Positions 1 through 6,839 of a stretch of 12,632 nucleotides of DNA are shown here, piece by piece (within the stretch, counting starts at the first letter, position 1; every line of letters starts with the position of its first letter). This DNA comes from an uncultured Marinilabiliaceae bacterium. Lineage in GTDB: Bacteria; Bacteroidota; Bacteroidia; Bacteroidales; Marinilabiliaceae. The DNA lies in NCBI GenBank assembly GCA_905235955.1, contig CAJONN010000038.1, positions 1 to 12,632 of the forward strand. The letters run 5' to 3'. Both the position numbers and the translations under genes were made by a program. The notes below the pieces were generated by a model, which was given only the letters and a program-made list of their open reading frames with translations, was not told the origin of the DNA and did no database searches.

Positions 1-27
1 AGTGGCAACAGCGACGAGTTCTTTTTG

Positions 28-85
28 TTACTTTTTCTGTCGGCACAGACCCGAAGATGATTGAGCGTAGCGAAATAAAAAGTAA
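28..85. repeat. Inverted repeat of a Bacteroidales-style intergenic element, left edge
   Basis: Two 9-base arms, ttacttttt at 28-36 and aaaaagtaa at 77-85, are exact reverse complements. A small hairpin (tctgt, loop cggc, acaga) sits at 36-49. I recall similar T-rich arm / cggcac / A-rich arm sequences as repetitive intergenic DNA in Bacteroidales; this is memory, not a search result. No gene is supported in bases 1-270; the reading frames there are repeat sequence. The element may extend left of the window. Confidence 0.45.
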
Positions 86-135
86 AAGACTAATGAGAAT
101 GCCGTGTTTGGAAATTTGTTTTGTAGTACATTTCT

Positions 136-268
136 ACTTGCGAAACTTGAGTCAGTTACATAAGAAAAAACTTCAACTTTCGCAAGTAAAGCACAACTCC
201 GAAGGGGTGAAAGAACATAACGCACAATTGCTCTTTCGCCCCTTCGGAGCTACTTCACTCGCCAAACT
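136..268. repeat. Nested palindromic repeat, copy A
   Basis: This copy has a core hairpin with 19-base arms at 197-215 and 231-249 (17 Watson-Crick pairs, one T:G wobble, one mismatch) and a 15-base loop containing aacgcacaattg. It is flanked by inverted copies of a terminal motif: acttgcgaaa at 136-145, tttcgcaagt at 178-187, and a degenerate copy at 250-268 (16 of 19 positions agree with the copy at 1186-1204). The terminal-repeat plus internal-palindrome plan resembles a MITE or REP-type element. It lies directly after the stop codon of the DUF3108 gene on the minus strand, so the transcript would fold there and might terminate, although no T-tract follows the hairpin. Confidence 0.8.
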
Positions 269-270
269 TA

Positions 271-1068
271 TTACGCTTTCTTCATCGGATATTTCATACC
301 TTTATATTGTGTCAATTCGCAAACAAATGCACCAACTTTGAGGTTGAACCTTATTTTGATAGGTACATGGTTGTCATCGCACGAAATCCAAACGTGCATA
401 TCATCTTCGTTTTTAAACGAACGACCAACTTCCGTTATAGGACAAAACTTATAGCACTCTATTTTACCCAAATCGGTGCTTACTACTTCCTTTCCTAAAT
501 ATCTGATAACAAGCGGATAAAGTTTGCCTGAAAAATAGGTCATATACTCTATTGTGTCACCTTTTACAAGATTGTCATTAAACGTATTATTCCGAGCATG
601 ATAAAATGCTGAAACCATATCAAGCGTATATTCTGGCACATCTGCCACCCCCGAACGTGTAGAATTAACGGTAGATGTAGAGCGGTTATAAGTTACCTCC
701 TCATATCTTTTATACCTACCTTCGCTAATATTTCTGATGGCCAAAATAGGCAATTGCGTTTGCAAGTCAACGTAGCTTTCATACGAGTCGCGCACTTTAT
801 AAAACACATCGGCTATGCCAGTCGTCTCGCCACGCACCACTATATGATTCGTCTTGATACCATTTATTGTTGTGTCGCGCACCGTAAAAATACCCCTACC
901 GCCAGTTACAAAACCATACTTCACTGTATATACCAGCTGCTCGCCATTCTGATAAGCAATGTGTCCTGTAGTCGACTCGCCCTTGATAAGTTTCTGAGCT
1001 TTCAATATCTGTGGGTTAGCTATGCAGCAAACTGTTGCCACAATAGCTGAAAATATCATCTTTTTCAT
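271..1068 (-). CDS. DUF3108 domain secreted protein
   Basis: This 265-residue protein matches what I know of the DUF3108 family (PF11306), small exported proteins common in Bacteroidota and Proteobacteria with no established biochemical function. Residues 1-24 form a signal peptide (KK, hydrophobic stretch, LKA then Q), so it is probably periplasmic or envelope-associated. The mature part starts with the family-like segment GEQLVYTVKYGFVTGGRG (residues 42-59) and continues as beta-rich sequence, including VWISCDDNHVPIKI near the C-terminus. Cysteines occur in the signal segment but without a good lipobox. The ATG at 1068 follows an A-rich leader without a Shine-Dalgarno sequence. It stands alone, divergent from carA, with repeat copy A immediately after its stop codon. 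Family assignment is fairly sure; the role is unknown. Confidence 0.82.
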   Translation of the reverse strand: MKKMIFSAIVATVCCIANPQILKAQKLIKGESTTGHIAYQNGEQLVYTVKYGFVTGGRGIFTVRDTTINGIKTNHIVVRGETTGIADVFYKVRDSYESYVDLQTQLPILAIRNISEGRYKRYEEVTYNRSTSTVNSTRSGVADVPEYTLDMVSAFYHARNNTFNDNLVKGDTIEYMTYFSGKLYPLVIRYLGKEVVSTDLGKIECYKFCPITEVGRSFKNEDDMHVWISCDDNHVPIKIRFNLKVGAFVCELTQYKGMKYPMKKA

Positions 1069-1183
1069 GGCTTTAAGTTTTTTTTGATGGTTAAGTTCTT
1101 GATAAAGCTCTTTGCAAAAGCTATGCCAAACTGAAAACTTTTTCGGTTTTATGAGTTTTATTGTACAGATAACTCAACCTCCT

Positions 1184-1273
1184 CAACTTTCGCAAGTGAA
1201 GTAGCGAAAGAAATACAACCAACAAATTGCTTTCCCACAATAAGTACGAAACCTGATTTTCACTTCGCGGTTG
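1184..1273. repeat. Decayed copy C of the palindromic repeat
   Basis: The terminal motif caactttcgcaagtgaag at 1184-1201 is followed by gtagcgaaagaa and a segment ending caaattgc that aligns with the core loop of copies A and B, but the GC-rich part of the left arm (tccgaagggg in copy A) is missing. A degenerate inverted terminal motif, ttcacttcgcggttg, ends the copy at 1259-1273. The exact ten-base tttcgcaagt is at 1188-1197. The copy looks like an old, partly deleted member of the family. Confidence 0.6.
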
Positions 1274-1355
1274 TCGCCTTTGGCACGGAGCGTAAAGAAA
1301 ATTATTGCAGCGAAGCGAAAAAAGCCTCTAATAATCAGAATTGCTATTTTTTTCA

Positions 1356-1363
1356 TACCTTTG
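1356..1363 (+). promoter_or_regulatory. Probable -7 box of the carA promoter
   Basis: TACCTTTG matches the Bacteroidota -7 consensus TAnnTTTG exactly and is the same octamer found before rpmE2. Transcription would start near 1368-1370, giving a leader of about 73 bases before carA. No TTG or TTTG is present 19-21 bases upstream, so the -33 half is weak. Confidence 0.5.
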
Positions 1364-1441
1364 CAAGGTGGTGTGAAAAATATGTTTATTTCAAAACAAC
1401 GCCATATAAGTTTGTTAAGAACAAAATAATAAACCAAAGAA

Positions 1442-2527
1442 ATGTCTGATTTTACAAAAGTCAAACTCATTTTGGAAGACGGTAGCGTCTTCGAAGGTAA
1501 ATCGTTCGGTGCCGAAAAATCATCAGCCGGCGAAGTCGTATTCAACACCGCTATGACGGGTTATCCTGAAAGCCTTACTGACCCATCCTATGCAGGGCAA
1601 ATCTTAGTTTCAACATTCCCACTCATTGGCAACTATGGCGTACCACGCGACACAACCGACGAAAACGGATTACCACTATTCTACGAGTCTGACCGCATCC
1701 ACATCGCTGGAATGATAATATCAGACTATACTGAAGAATATAGCCACTGGAACGCAATAAAAAGCCTCGGACAATGGCTCAAAGAATACAACGTACCGGG
1801 CATCTGGGGCATCGATACACGCGAACTCACAAAGAAAATACGCGAAAAAGGTGCAATGCTTGGCAAAATAGAATTTGAAGGACAAAGCGTAGAACTGCAC
1901 GACCCCAACAAAGACAACCTTGTGGCACAAGTTAGCTGCAAAGAGGTGCAAACCTACGGCAATGGCAACCTAAAAATAGCTATGGTCGACACAGGCGCTA
2001 AATACAACATCATCCGCTGCCTACTCAAGCGTGGCGTTACAGTAGTGCGCGTGCCTTGGGACTATGACTTCAACCAAATCGACTACGATGGACTAATGCT
2101 TTCCAACGGTCCCGGCGACCCACAAATGTGCAAGGCAACAATAGAAAACATCCGCAAAGCAATCAAAACAGGCAAACCCATATTTGGCATCTGCCTCGGC
2201 AACCAATTACTTGGCTTAGCAGCTGGCGCAACTACATACAAATTGCCCTACGGACACCGCGCACACAACCACCCAGTAATAAAAAATGGCAGCAACCAAT
2301 GTTACATAACAAGCCAAAACCATGGCTTCGCTATCGACCTCAAAACATTGCCAGCTGAGTGGGAAGCAAGCTACATCAACATCAACGATGGTACTTGCGA
2401 GGGTATCAGACACAAAACATTGCCAATATTCTCTACACAGTTCCACCCCGAAGCCTGTGGCGGACCAACTGACACCGAGAGCTTCTTCGACGAGTTTATT
2501 AGCAATGTGAAAAACAGCAAAAGATAA
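1442..2527 (+). CDS. carA: Carbamoyl-phosphate synthase small (glutaminase) subunit
   Basis: CarA hydrolyses glutamine and channels ammonia to CarB, which makes carbamoyl phosphate for pyrimidines and arginine in the cytoplasm. The 361 residues are close to the usual family length. The N-terminal CPSase small-chain domain spans about 6-150 (LILEDGSVFEGKSFGA, FNTAMTGYPESLTDPSY). The class I glutaminase domain spans about 177-358, with the nucleophile Cys251 in FGICLGNQLLG, the catalytic pair His335 and Glu337 in QFHPEA, and the oxyanion loop SNGPGDP at 221-227. The ATG at 1442 fits the expected N-terminus. carB does not follow; a terminator and cstA come next, so the large subunit must be encoded elsewhere. 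Codon use matches the neighbouring genes. Identification is secure. Confidence 0.97.
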   Translation: MSDFTKVKLILEDGSVFEGKSFGAEKSSAGEVVFNTAMTGYPESLTDPSYAGQILVSTFPLIGNYGVPRDTTDENGLPLFYESDRIHIAGMIISDYTEEYSHWNAIKSLGQWLKEYNVPGIWGIDTRELTKKIREKGAMLGKIEFEGQSVELHDPNKDNLVAQVSCKEVQTYGNGNLKIAMVDTGAKYNIIRCLLKRGVTVVRVPWDYDFNQIDYDGLMLSNGPGDPQMCKATIENIRKAIKTGKPIFGICLGNQLLGLAAGATTYKLPYGHRAHNHPVIKNGSNQCYITSQNHGFAIDLKTLPAEWEASYININDGTCEGIRHKTLPIFSTQFHPEACGGPTDTESFFDEFISNVKNSKR

Positions 2528-2552
2528 ATTCTTACAACTCCAAAACATACAC

Positions 2553-2581
2553 AAAGCCGAATCAGACTAAGGTTCGGCTTT
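2553..2581 (+). terminator. Rho-independent terminator after carA
   Basis: A 9-base-pair perfect stem, aaagccgaa at 2553-2561 with ttcggcttt at 2573-2581, has an 11-base loop and is followed by the T-rich tract tactattttttactattttt. It lies 25 bases after the carA stop, so carA is probably transcribed alone. Confidence 0.82.
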
Positions 2582-2594
2582 TACTATTTTTTAC

Positions 2595-2602
2595 TATTTT
2601 TG
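2595..2602 (+). promoter_or_regulatory. Possible -7 box of the cstA promoter
   Basis: TATTTTTG fits TAnnTTTG and would start transcription near 2608, about 22 bases before the cstA ATG. The -33 region would fall inside the right arm of the carA terminator and reads TTC rather than TTG, so this is only a moderate match in T-rich DNA. Confidence 0.4.
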
Positions 2603-2630
2603 CAAAGTTTTTAAAATTCCCTTTAAACCA

Positions 2631-4085
2631 ATGATAACCTTTACTATCGCACTACTTTTGCTTATTGGCGGATATATTTTCTATGGGGCTTTTGTCGAAA
2701 AAATATTTGCCCCCAATTATTCACAACCAACACCTGCCATAGCTCACCCTGATGGTGTCGACTTTATAGCCTTGCCTACTTGGAAGGTGTTTATGATACA
2801 ATTCCTCAACATTGCCGGACTCGGACCAATTTTTGGTGCAATAATGGGCGCAAAGTTCGGTACTGCATCCTATCTCTGGATTGTTTTAGGCACAATATTC
2901 GCTGGCGCAGTCCACGACTTCCTCTCAGGCATGATTTCACTTTCGCACGATGGCGAGAGCTTGCCTGAAATCATTGGCAGATATTTGGGCAAAAAAACAA
3001 AAACAGTTTTTGGCATCTTCACCATACTTCTTATGATATTGGTTGGAGCCGTCTTTGTGAGCGGACCAGCTGGCATCCTCGCTCAGCTCTCACTCCAACA
3101 TTGGAGTAGCATTGCCACCTTGCACGATGCTCTGACATGGATCTTTGTCATCTTTACATACTACGTTTTGGCTACTCTTTTGCCCGTTGATAAAATCATC
3201 GGCAAGGTCTACCCACTCTTCGCATTCGCACTCATCTTTATGGCAGTAGGCATATTGGCAATGCTCTACGTCAATCATCCTGCACTGCCTGAAATGTGGG
3301 AGGGTTTTGGTACAAAATACGAAAGCAACCCCATCTTCCCAATGATGTTTATATCCATAGCTTGCGGAGCTATTAGCGGATTTCATGCCACACAGTCGCC
3401 ACTCATGGCACGTTGCATGACGCAAGTGAAACATGGTCGCCCAGTATTTTATGGCGCAATGGTTACAGAGGGCATTGTAGCACTAATATGGGCTGCTGCA
3501 GCCACATATTTCTTTAGCGAAAATAGTAGCATCGCCATCACTGTCGACGGAGCTACTGTGGCTAAGTCTATTTCAGAAAATTGGCTTGGCTTGTTTGGTA
3601 GCATTTTGGCTATGCTTGGCATCGTTGCCGCACCTATCACATCGGGCGATACAGCATTGCGCTCAGCTCGTCTGATAGTAGCCGACTTCTTACATCTGGA
3701 GCAAAAAAGCATAAGCAAACGCCTAATTGTGAGCTTGCCTATATTCGCAGCAACAATAGGTGTACTCATCTATAGCCTTAGCGATAAAGCAGGCTTCGGC
3801 ATCATCTGGCGCTACTTCGCATGGAGCAACCAAACACTGTCAGTATTTACACTTTGGAGCATCACCGTATATTTGGTTGTGAACAACAAAAACTTCTGGA
3901 TAACACTCATCCCCGCCATATTTATGACGGCTGTCTGCACCACCTATATATTTGTAGCGCCAGAGAGCTTCGGACTCTTCCCCAATCAGCCTGAAAAGGG
4001 CTACATAATTGGAGCAACTGTAGCTGTTGTAGCTTCAGCATTGTTTGTCGTTTGGTATCGGAGCAGAGAGAAAAAGCAAGCATAA
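2631..4085 (+). CDS. cstA: Carbon starvation protein A family transporter
   Basis: This is an inner-membrane transporter of the CstA family. E. coli relatives are linked to uptake of peptides and pyruvate under carbon limitation; the substrate here is not known. At 484 residues it is much shorter than the roughly 700-residue E. coli protein, but, from memory, typical of the compact Bacteroidota form. Family segments are clear: NIAGLGPIFGAIMGAKFG (60-77), the acidic loop AGAVHDFLSGMISLSHDGES (91-110), SGFHATQSPLMARCM, SGDTALRSARLIVADFL, and FGIIWRYFAWSNQTL near the C-terminal half. Many hydrophobic helices alternate with short loops, beginning with residues 3-20, and the chain ends in a basic tail (RSREKKQA). 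The ATG at 2631 opens directly into the first helix. It probably heads an operon with the next two genes. Confidence 0.93.
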   Translation: MITFTIALLLLIGGYIFYGAFVEKIFAPNYSQPTPAIAHPDGVDFIALPTWKVFMIQFLNIAGLGPIFGAIMGAKFGTASYLWIVLGTIFAGAVHDFLSGMISLSHDGESLPEIIGRYLGKKTKTVFGIFTILLMILVGAVFVSGPAGILAQLSLQHWSSIATLHDALTWIFVIFTYYVLATLLPVDKIIGKVYPLFAFALIFMAVGILAMLYVNHPALPEMWEGFGTKYESNPIFPMMFISIACGAISGFHATQSPLMARCMTQVKHGRPVFYGAMVTEGIVALIWAAAATYFFSENSSIAITVDGATVAKSISENWLGLFGSILAMLGIVAAPITSGDTALRSARLIVADFLHLEQKSISKRLIVSLPIFAATIGVLIYSLSDKAGFGIIWRYFAWSNQTLSVFTLWSITVYLVVNNKNFWITLIPAIFMTAVCTTYIFVAPESFGLFPNQPEKGYIIGATVAVVASALFVVWYRSREKKQA

Positions 4086-4094
4086 TTTTGAGTT

Positions 4095-5123
4095 GTGAAT
4101 ATAACAGGCAAAATTCTTGTAACAGGTGCCACCGGATTGGTCGGTTGCCACATAATGATAGAGCTACTCAGCCGAGGCTATAATGTTTGCGGCTTGAGGC
4201 GCACTACATCTGATTGTAGCATAGCAAAACAAGTGTTTGCCTACTATGGCAAAGAGTCTCTCTGGGACAAAATAGAGTGGCGCGAAGCCAATATAACTGA
4301 CCTCCTATCTGTTCGCGATGCTATGACAAACATTAGCATCGTGTGCAACGCCGCCGCAATGGTGTCGTTTAGCCATAACGAGCATGCACAAATGTGGCAA
4401 GTAAACGTAGAGGGTACAGCCAACCTCGTTTCTGCTGCTACCGAAGCCAATGTCGAACTATTTTGCCATATAAGTTCAATAGGTGCTTTAGGACATACTT
4501 CTGACAATACCCCCATCAACGAAGATACCCCATTCCAGCCCGATGCTCGCCGTAGTGTCTATTCGCAGAGCAAATTTAGGCAAGAAATGGAGGTGTGGCG
4601 AGGTATAGAAAACGGACTGAAGGCCGTGATAGTAAATCCGGGCGTAGTTATTGGTCCCTGCTCACCAACGCGTAGTAGCGGACTTATTGCTGCAACAATG
4701 CAACGTGGCACAAACTTCTACACCGCCGGACAAACGGGCTACGTCGATGCTCGCGATGTGGCATTTGCGGTAGCCGCGCTCATCGAGAGCAATGTCAGAA
4801 ACGAACGTTTTATTCTTGTAGGCGAAAATTCTACAGTGCGCAACGTGCAAAATATTTTTGCTCAGAATTTTGGCACAACACCACCACAACGCATAGCTCG
4901 CTCATGGCAACTCTACGTAGCAGCTATCGCTTGCAGAATAGGCGAAATATTTACAGGTACAAAAGCATCACTCACCTTTGAAACCGTGCGAACAATGGGC
5001 GGACAACATATTTATAGTGCTGAAAAAATAAAGAAAACAATAGATATAAAATTTCATACTCTCAGCGAAAGTATTGCCAATATGGCTGCATTTTGCAAAC
5101 AACTTAACAACAAGACCAAATGA
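4095..5123 (+). CDS. NAD(P)-dependent extended SDR (epimerase/dehydratase or dihydroflavonol-4-reductase-like)
   Basis: This 342-residue cytoplasmic protein is an extended short-chain dehydrogenase. The Rossmann nucleotide-binding motif is TGATGLVG (residues 10-17). The catalytic set is Ser127/Ser128 in HISSIGALG and Tyr156-Lys160 in YSQSK. NPGVVIGP (181-188) and GYVDARDVA (215-223) are family segments seen in dihydroflavonol-4-reductase-like and sterol/sugar-modifying members. The substrate cannot be deduced. GTG at 4095 is chosen because an in-frame TGA lies at 4089-4091 and the next ATG (residue 21) would cut off the Rossmann motif. It starts 9 bases after the cstA stop and its stop overlaps the serB start (ATGA), which suggests translational coupling to serB. 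Confidence 0.88.
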   Translation: MNITGKILVTGATGLVGCHIMIELLSRGYNVCGLRRTTSDCSIAKQVFAYYGKESLWDKIEWREANITDLLSVRDAMTNISIVCNAAAMVSFSHNEHAQMWQVNVEGTANLVSAATEANVELFCHISSIGALGHTSDNTPINEDTPFQPDARRSVYSQSKFRQEMEVWRGIENGLKAVIVNPGVVIGPCSPTRSSGLIAATMQRGTNFYTAGQTGYVDARDVAFAVAALIESNVRNERFILVGENSTVRNVQNIFAQNFGTTPPQRIARSWQLYVAAIACRIGEIFTGTKASLTFETVRTMGGQHIYSAEKIKKTIDIKFHTLSESIANMAAFCKQLNNKTK

Positions 5124-6343
5124 CATCAAAGATAAGAGAACTGATACTGATGAATGTGCAAGGCGAAGACCACCCGGGCGTAACAGCCTCATTGGCTGAA
5201 GTCTTGGCGCAGCACAATGTCGACATACTTGATATGGGACAAGCCACCATCCACAACGACCTTGGGCTCGGCATACTCTTTGGCTTGTCAGACGAGTCAG
5301 TGTCATCATCAATACTCAAAGACCTACTCTTCAAAGCCTACGAATTAGGCATCACCATAAAATTTACCCCCATCCCGCTCGAAAGATATAGCGAATGGGT
5401 GTCGCAGCAAGGCAAGCAACGCAACATCATCACACTTATGGCTCGACACCTCAAAGGTAGGCACATAGCCGCAGTAACCAAGATAATATCAGAGCAAGGA
5501 CTCAACATCGACCAAATATCGCGTCTGTCAGGGCGCCGTCCGTTAGGCGATGATGGCGAGAACGTGATGAGCGTGGTAGAATTTTCAGTACGTGGCGTGC
5601 CAACTGATGTACCCAAGCTACAAAAAGACATCATTGAGGTGTCAAAGACAACGGGCGTCGACATAGCATTTCAGGCCGACAATAGTTTCCGTCGCAACCG
5701 CCGCTTGGTTTGCTTCGATATGGATTCTACGCTCATACAAACCGAAGTGATTGACGAATTGGCGCGCAGAGCAGGTGTGTTTGACGAGGTAAGTGCCATA
5801 ACCGAACAAGCTATGCGTGGCGAGATCGATTTCAAACAAAGTTTTGAGCGTCGAATAGCTATGCTCAAAGGTCTTGATGAGTCTGTAATGAAGGAGATTG
5901 CTGAAAATCTGCCACTTACTGAGGGAGCAGAACGACTATTCCGCACACTAAAAAAATATGGCTACAAAACAGCTATTCTCTCAGGTGGCTTTAGCTATTT
6001 TGGCAATCACCTAAAAAATAAACTTGGTATCGACTATGTTTTTGCCAACGAACTGGAGGTGAAAGATGGTAAACTCACGGGCAAGCATATTGGCGAAATA
6101 ATGGATGGAGCCAAAAAAGCAGAGATGCTCAAGCTGCTTGCTTTCAAAGAAGAGATACATCTGGAACAAGTGATAGCAGTTGGCGATGGTTCTAACGACC
6201 TGCCAATGATACAGTTAGCCGGACTTGGTATAGCTTTCCATGCCAAGCCCAAAGTGAAAGCTACAGCGCAACATGCCATATCAGAAAATGGCTTAGATAC
6301 TATTTTGTATCTGATAGGCTTCAGAGATAGAGAGATAATGTGA
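5120..6343 (+). CDS. serB: Phosphoserine phosphatase with tandem N-terminal ACT domains
   Basis: SerB releases phosphate from O-phospho-L-serine, the last step of serine synthesis. The 407 residues comprise two ACT-type regulatory regions, roughly 6-85 (opening MNVQGEDHPGVTASLAEVLA) and 100-180 (opening IITLMARHLKGRHIAAVTKI), followed by a HAD phosphatase domain from about 195. All HAD motifs are present: nucleophile Asp200 and Asp202 in CFDMDSTLI, Ser288 in LSGG, Lys332 in DGAKKAE, and Asp356/Asp360 in GDGSND. ACT domains often bind amino acids, so serine feedback is plausible but not shown. The ATG at 5120 shares ATGA with the preceding SDR stop. The fused ACT layout, absent from many shorter SerB proteins, is common in Bacteroidota. 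Repeat copy B follows. Confidence 0.96.
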   Translation: MTSKIRELILMNVQGEDHPGVTASLAEVLAQHNVDILDMGQATIHNDLGLGILFGLSDESVSSSILKDLLFKAYELGITIKFTPIPLERYSEWVSQQGKQRNIITLMARHLKGRHIAAVTKIISEQGLNIDQISRLSGRRPLGDDGENVMSVVEFSVRGVPTDVPKLQKDIIEVSKTTGVDIAFQADNSFRRNRRLVCFDMDSTLIQTEVIDELARRAGVFDEVSAITEQAMRGEIDFKQSFERRIAMLKGLDESVMKEIAENLPLTEGAERLFRTLKKYGYKTAILSGGFSYFGNHLKNKLGIDYVFANELEVKDGKLTGKHIGEIMDGAKKAEMLKLLAFKEEIHLEQVIAVGDGSNDLPMIQLAGLGIAFHAKPKVKATAQHAISENGLDTILYLIGFRDREIM

Positions 6344-6370
6344 TGTTGCATTGATATATTATGGCAACTC

Positions 6371-6569
6371 AACTCTTGTAAGTGAGAATGTACATAAAAT
6401 AAGCCCTGAAGGGGCGAAAGAGCGATTGCAATTGTGCGTTATTGTTCTTTCGCCCCTTCGGGGCTAATATTGTGTAGAGCGCATGATTTGTAGGGAAGGA
6501 CACTACGATCTGCCACCTGCCTATAATATTTCGCCCCTTCAGAGTTGCTTTACTTGCGAAACTTGAAGA
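6371..6569. repeat. Nested palindromic repeat, copy B (composite)
   Basis: This is the largest copy and fills most of the spacer between serB and the tRNA. A degenerate terminal motif (aactcttgtaagtgag) at 6371-6386 is followed by a core hairpin with 22-base arms at 6402-6423 and 6444-6465 (20 Watson-Crick pairs plus two G:T wobbles) and a 20-base loop containing gcaattgtgcgtt, the reverse complement of the copy A loop. After about 60 unrelated bases an unpaired half-arm tttcgccccttc (6529-6540) and the exact acttgcgaaa (6552-6561) close the element. The extra half-arm suggests two elements fused or one broken by insertion. The hairpin may end serB transcription, but no T-tract follows it. 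Confidence 0.8.
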
Positions 6570-6572
6570 ACT

Positions 6573-6624
6573 AAAAAACAGAAAGAACTTCACCTAATAA
6601 TATAGATGAAGTTCTTTCTGTTTT
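6573..6624 (-). terminator. Terminator of the tRNA gene
   Basis: Perfect 18-base inverted arms lie at 6575-6592 and 6607-6624 with a 14-base loop. On the minus strand the hairpin begins 2 bases after the tRNA discriminator base and ends in six T residues (6578-6573), the form of a Rho-independent terminator. The stem is so close to the tRNA 3' end that it may also direct 3' trimming. Confidence 0.85.
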
Positions 6625-6625
6625 G

Positions 6626-6700
6626 TGGGCCCAGCTGGGCTTGAACCAGCGACCCCCTGATTATGAGTCAGGTGCTACTAACCAACTGAGCTATAGGCCC
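6626..6700 (-). tRNA. tRNA with CAU anticodon, probably tRNA-Ile2 (lysidine type)
   Basis: Read on the minus strand, the sequence folds into a cloverleaf: acceptor stem GGGCCTA with TGGGCCC (one T:G pair), anticodon arm CCTGA-CTCATAA-TCAGG giving CAT, variable loop GGGTC, T arm GCTGG-TTCAAGC-CCAGC, discriminator A. CCA is not encoded (CAA follows). A CAU anticodon can mean Met or the Ile2 species whose C34 is converted to lysidine by TilS; the C4-G69 and C5-G68 pairs agree with those recognised by E. coli TilS, so Ile2 is preferred. The D arm reads GCTC...TAGC with a 10-base loop: one base longer than the usual GCTC...GAGC form, leaving C13 opposite U22 or bulging a U. Confidence 0.88.
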
Positions 6701-6709
6701 TACTTATTT

Positions 6710-6718
6710 CAAAAGATA
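6710..6718 (-). promoter_or_regulatory. Weak candidate -7 box for the tRNA
   Basis: TATCTTTTG lies 9-17 bases upstream of the tRNA 5' end, the right distance for a -7 element, but has one extra T compared with TAnnTTTG and no clear -33 partner. Nothing else is supportable in the spacer 6719-6839 apart from a run of ten T residues at 6790-6799. Confidence 0.3.
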
Positions 6719-6839
6719 AGTTTTCAATTTTGCTTCCAGAAGGGTGGCATTGGCGCGCCTCATCTGTCAAAAGCGATGCAAAGTTGCCGTTTTTTTTTTA
6801 ATTATGCAAGCGTTTGCTAAGCTATTTTTCTATATTTTT

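Larger units (their letters stand above)
1069..1441. other. Divergent intergenic spacer between DUF3108 gene and carA
   Basis: This 373-base spacer contains no supportable gene. Near the DUF3108 end is a poor minus-strand promoter candidate, TAGCTTTTG at 1123-1115, which has one base too many for TAnnTTTG. The middle holds repeat copy C. An imperfect inverted repeat follows: ctgatt at 1253-1258 faces aatcag at 1333-1338, and cacttcgc at 1261-1268 faces gcgaagcg (7 of 8 match) at about 1309-1320. The last 80 bases carry the probable carA promoter and leader. Confidence 0.6.

Noticed and set aside
136..268. CRISPR array or tandem repeat array
   Set aside because: The repeats are inverted and nested, not regularly spaced direct repeats, and no cas gene is in the window.
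57..341. Plus-strand reading frame of 94 codons containing a peptide like HNAQLLFRPFGA
   Set aside because: It runs through repeat copy A. A similar peptide (NAQLQSLFRPFRA) arises on the minus strand at 6369-6593 from copy B. The similarity is repeat DNA read in frame, not a protein family.
2216..2554. Minus-strand and alternative-frame reading frames inside carA, cstA, dnaG and other genes
   Set aside because: They are shadows of well-identified genes, with no domain signature or plausible start context.
6750..6758. GC-rich palindrome ggcgcgcc upstream of the tRNA
   Set aside because: An isolated 8-base palindrome with no repeats nearby; chance is sufficient.
6790..6799. Run of ten T residues as a plus-strand terminator
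   Set aside because: There is no stable hairpin directly upstream and no plus-strand gene for it to serve; it is noted only as a homopolymer.
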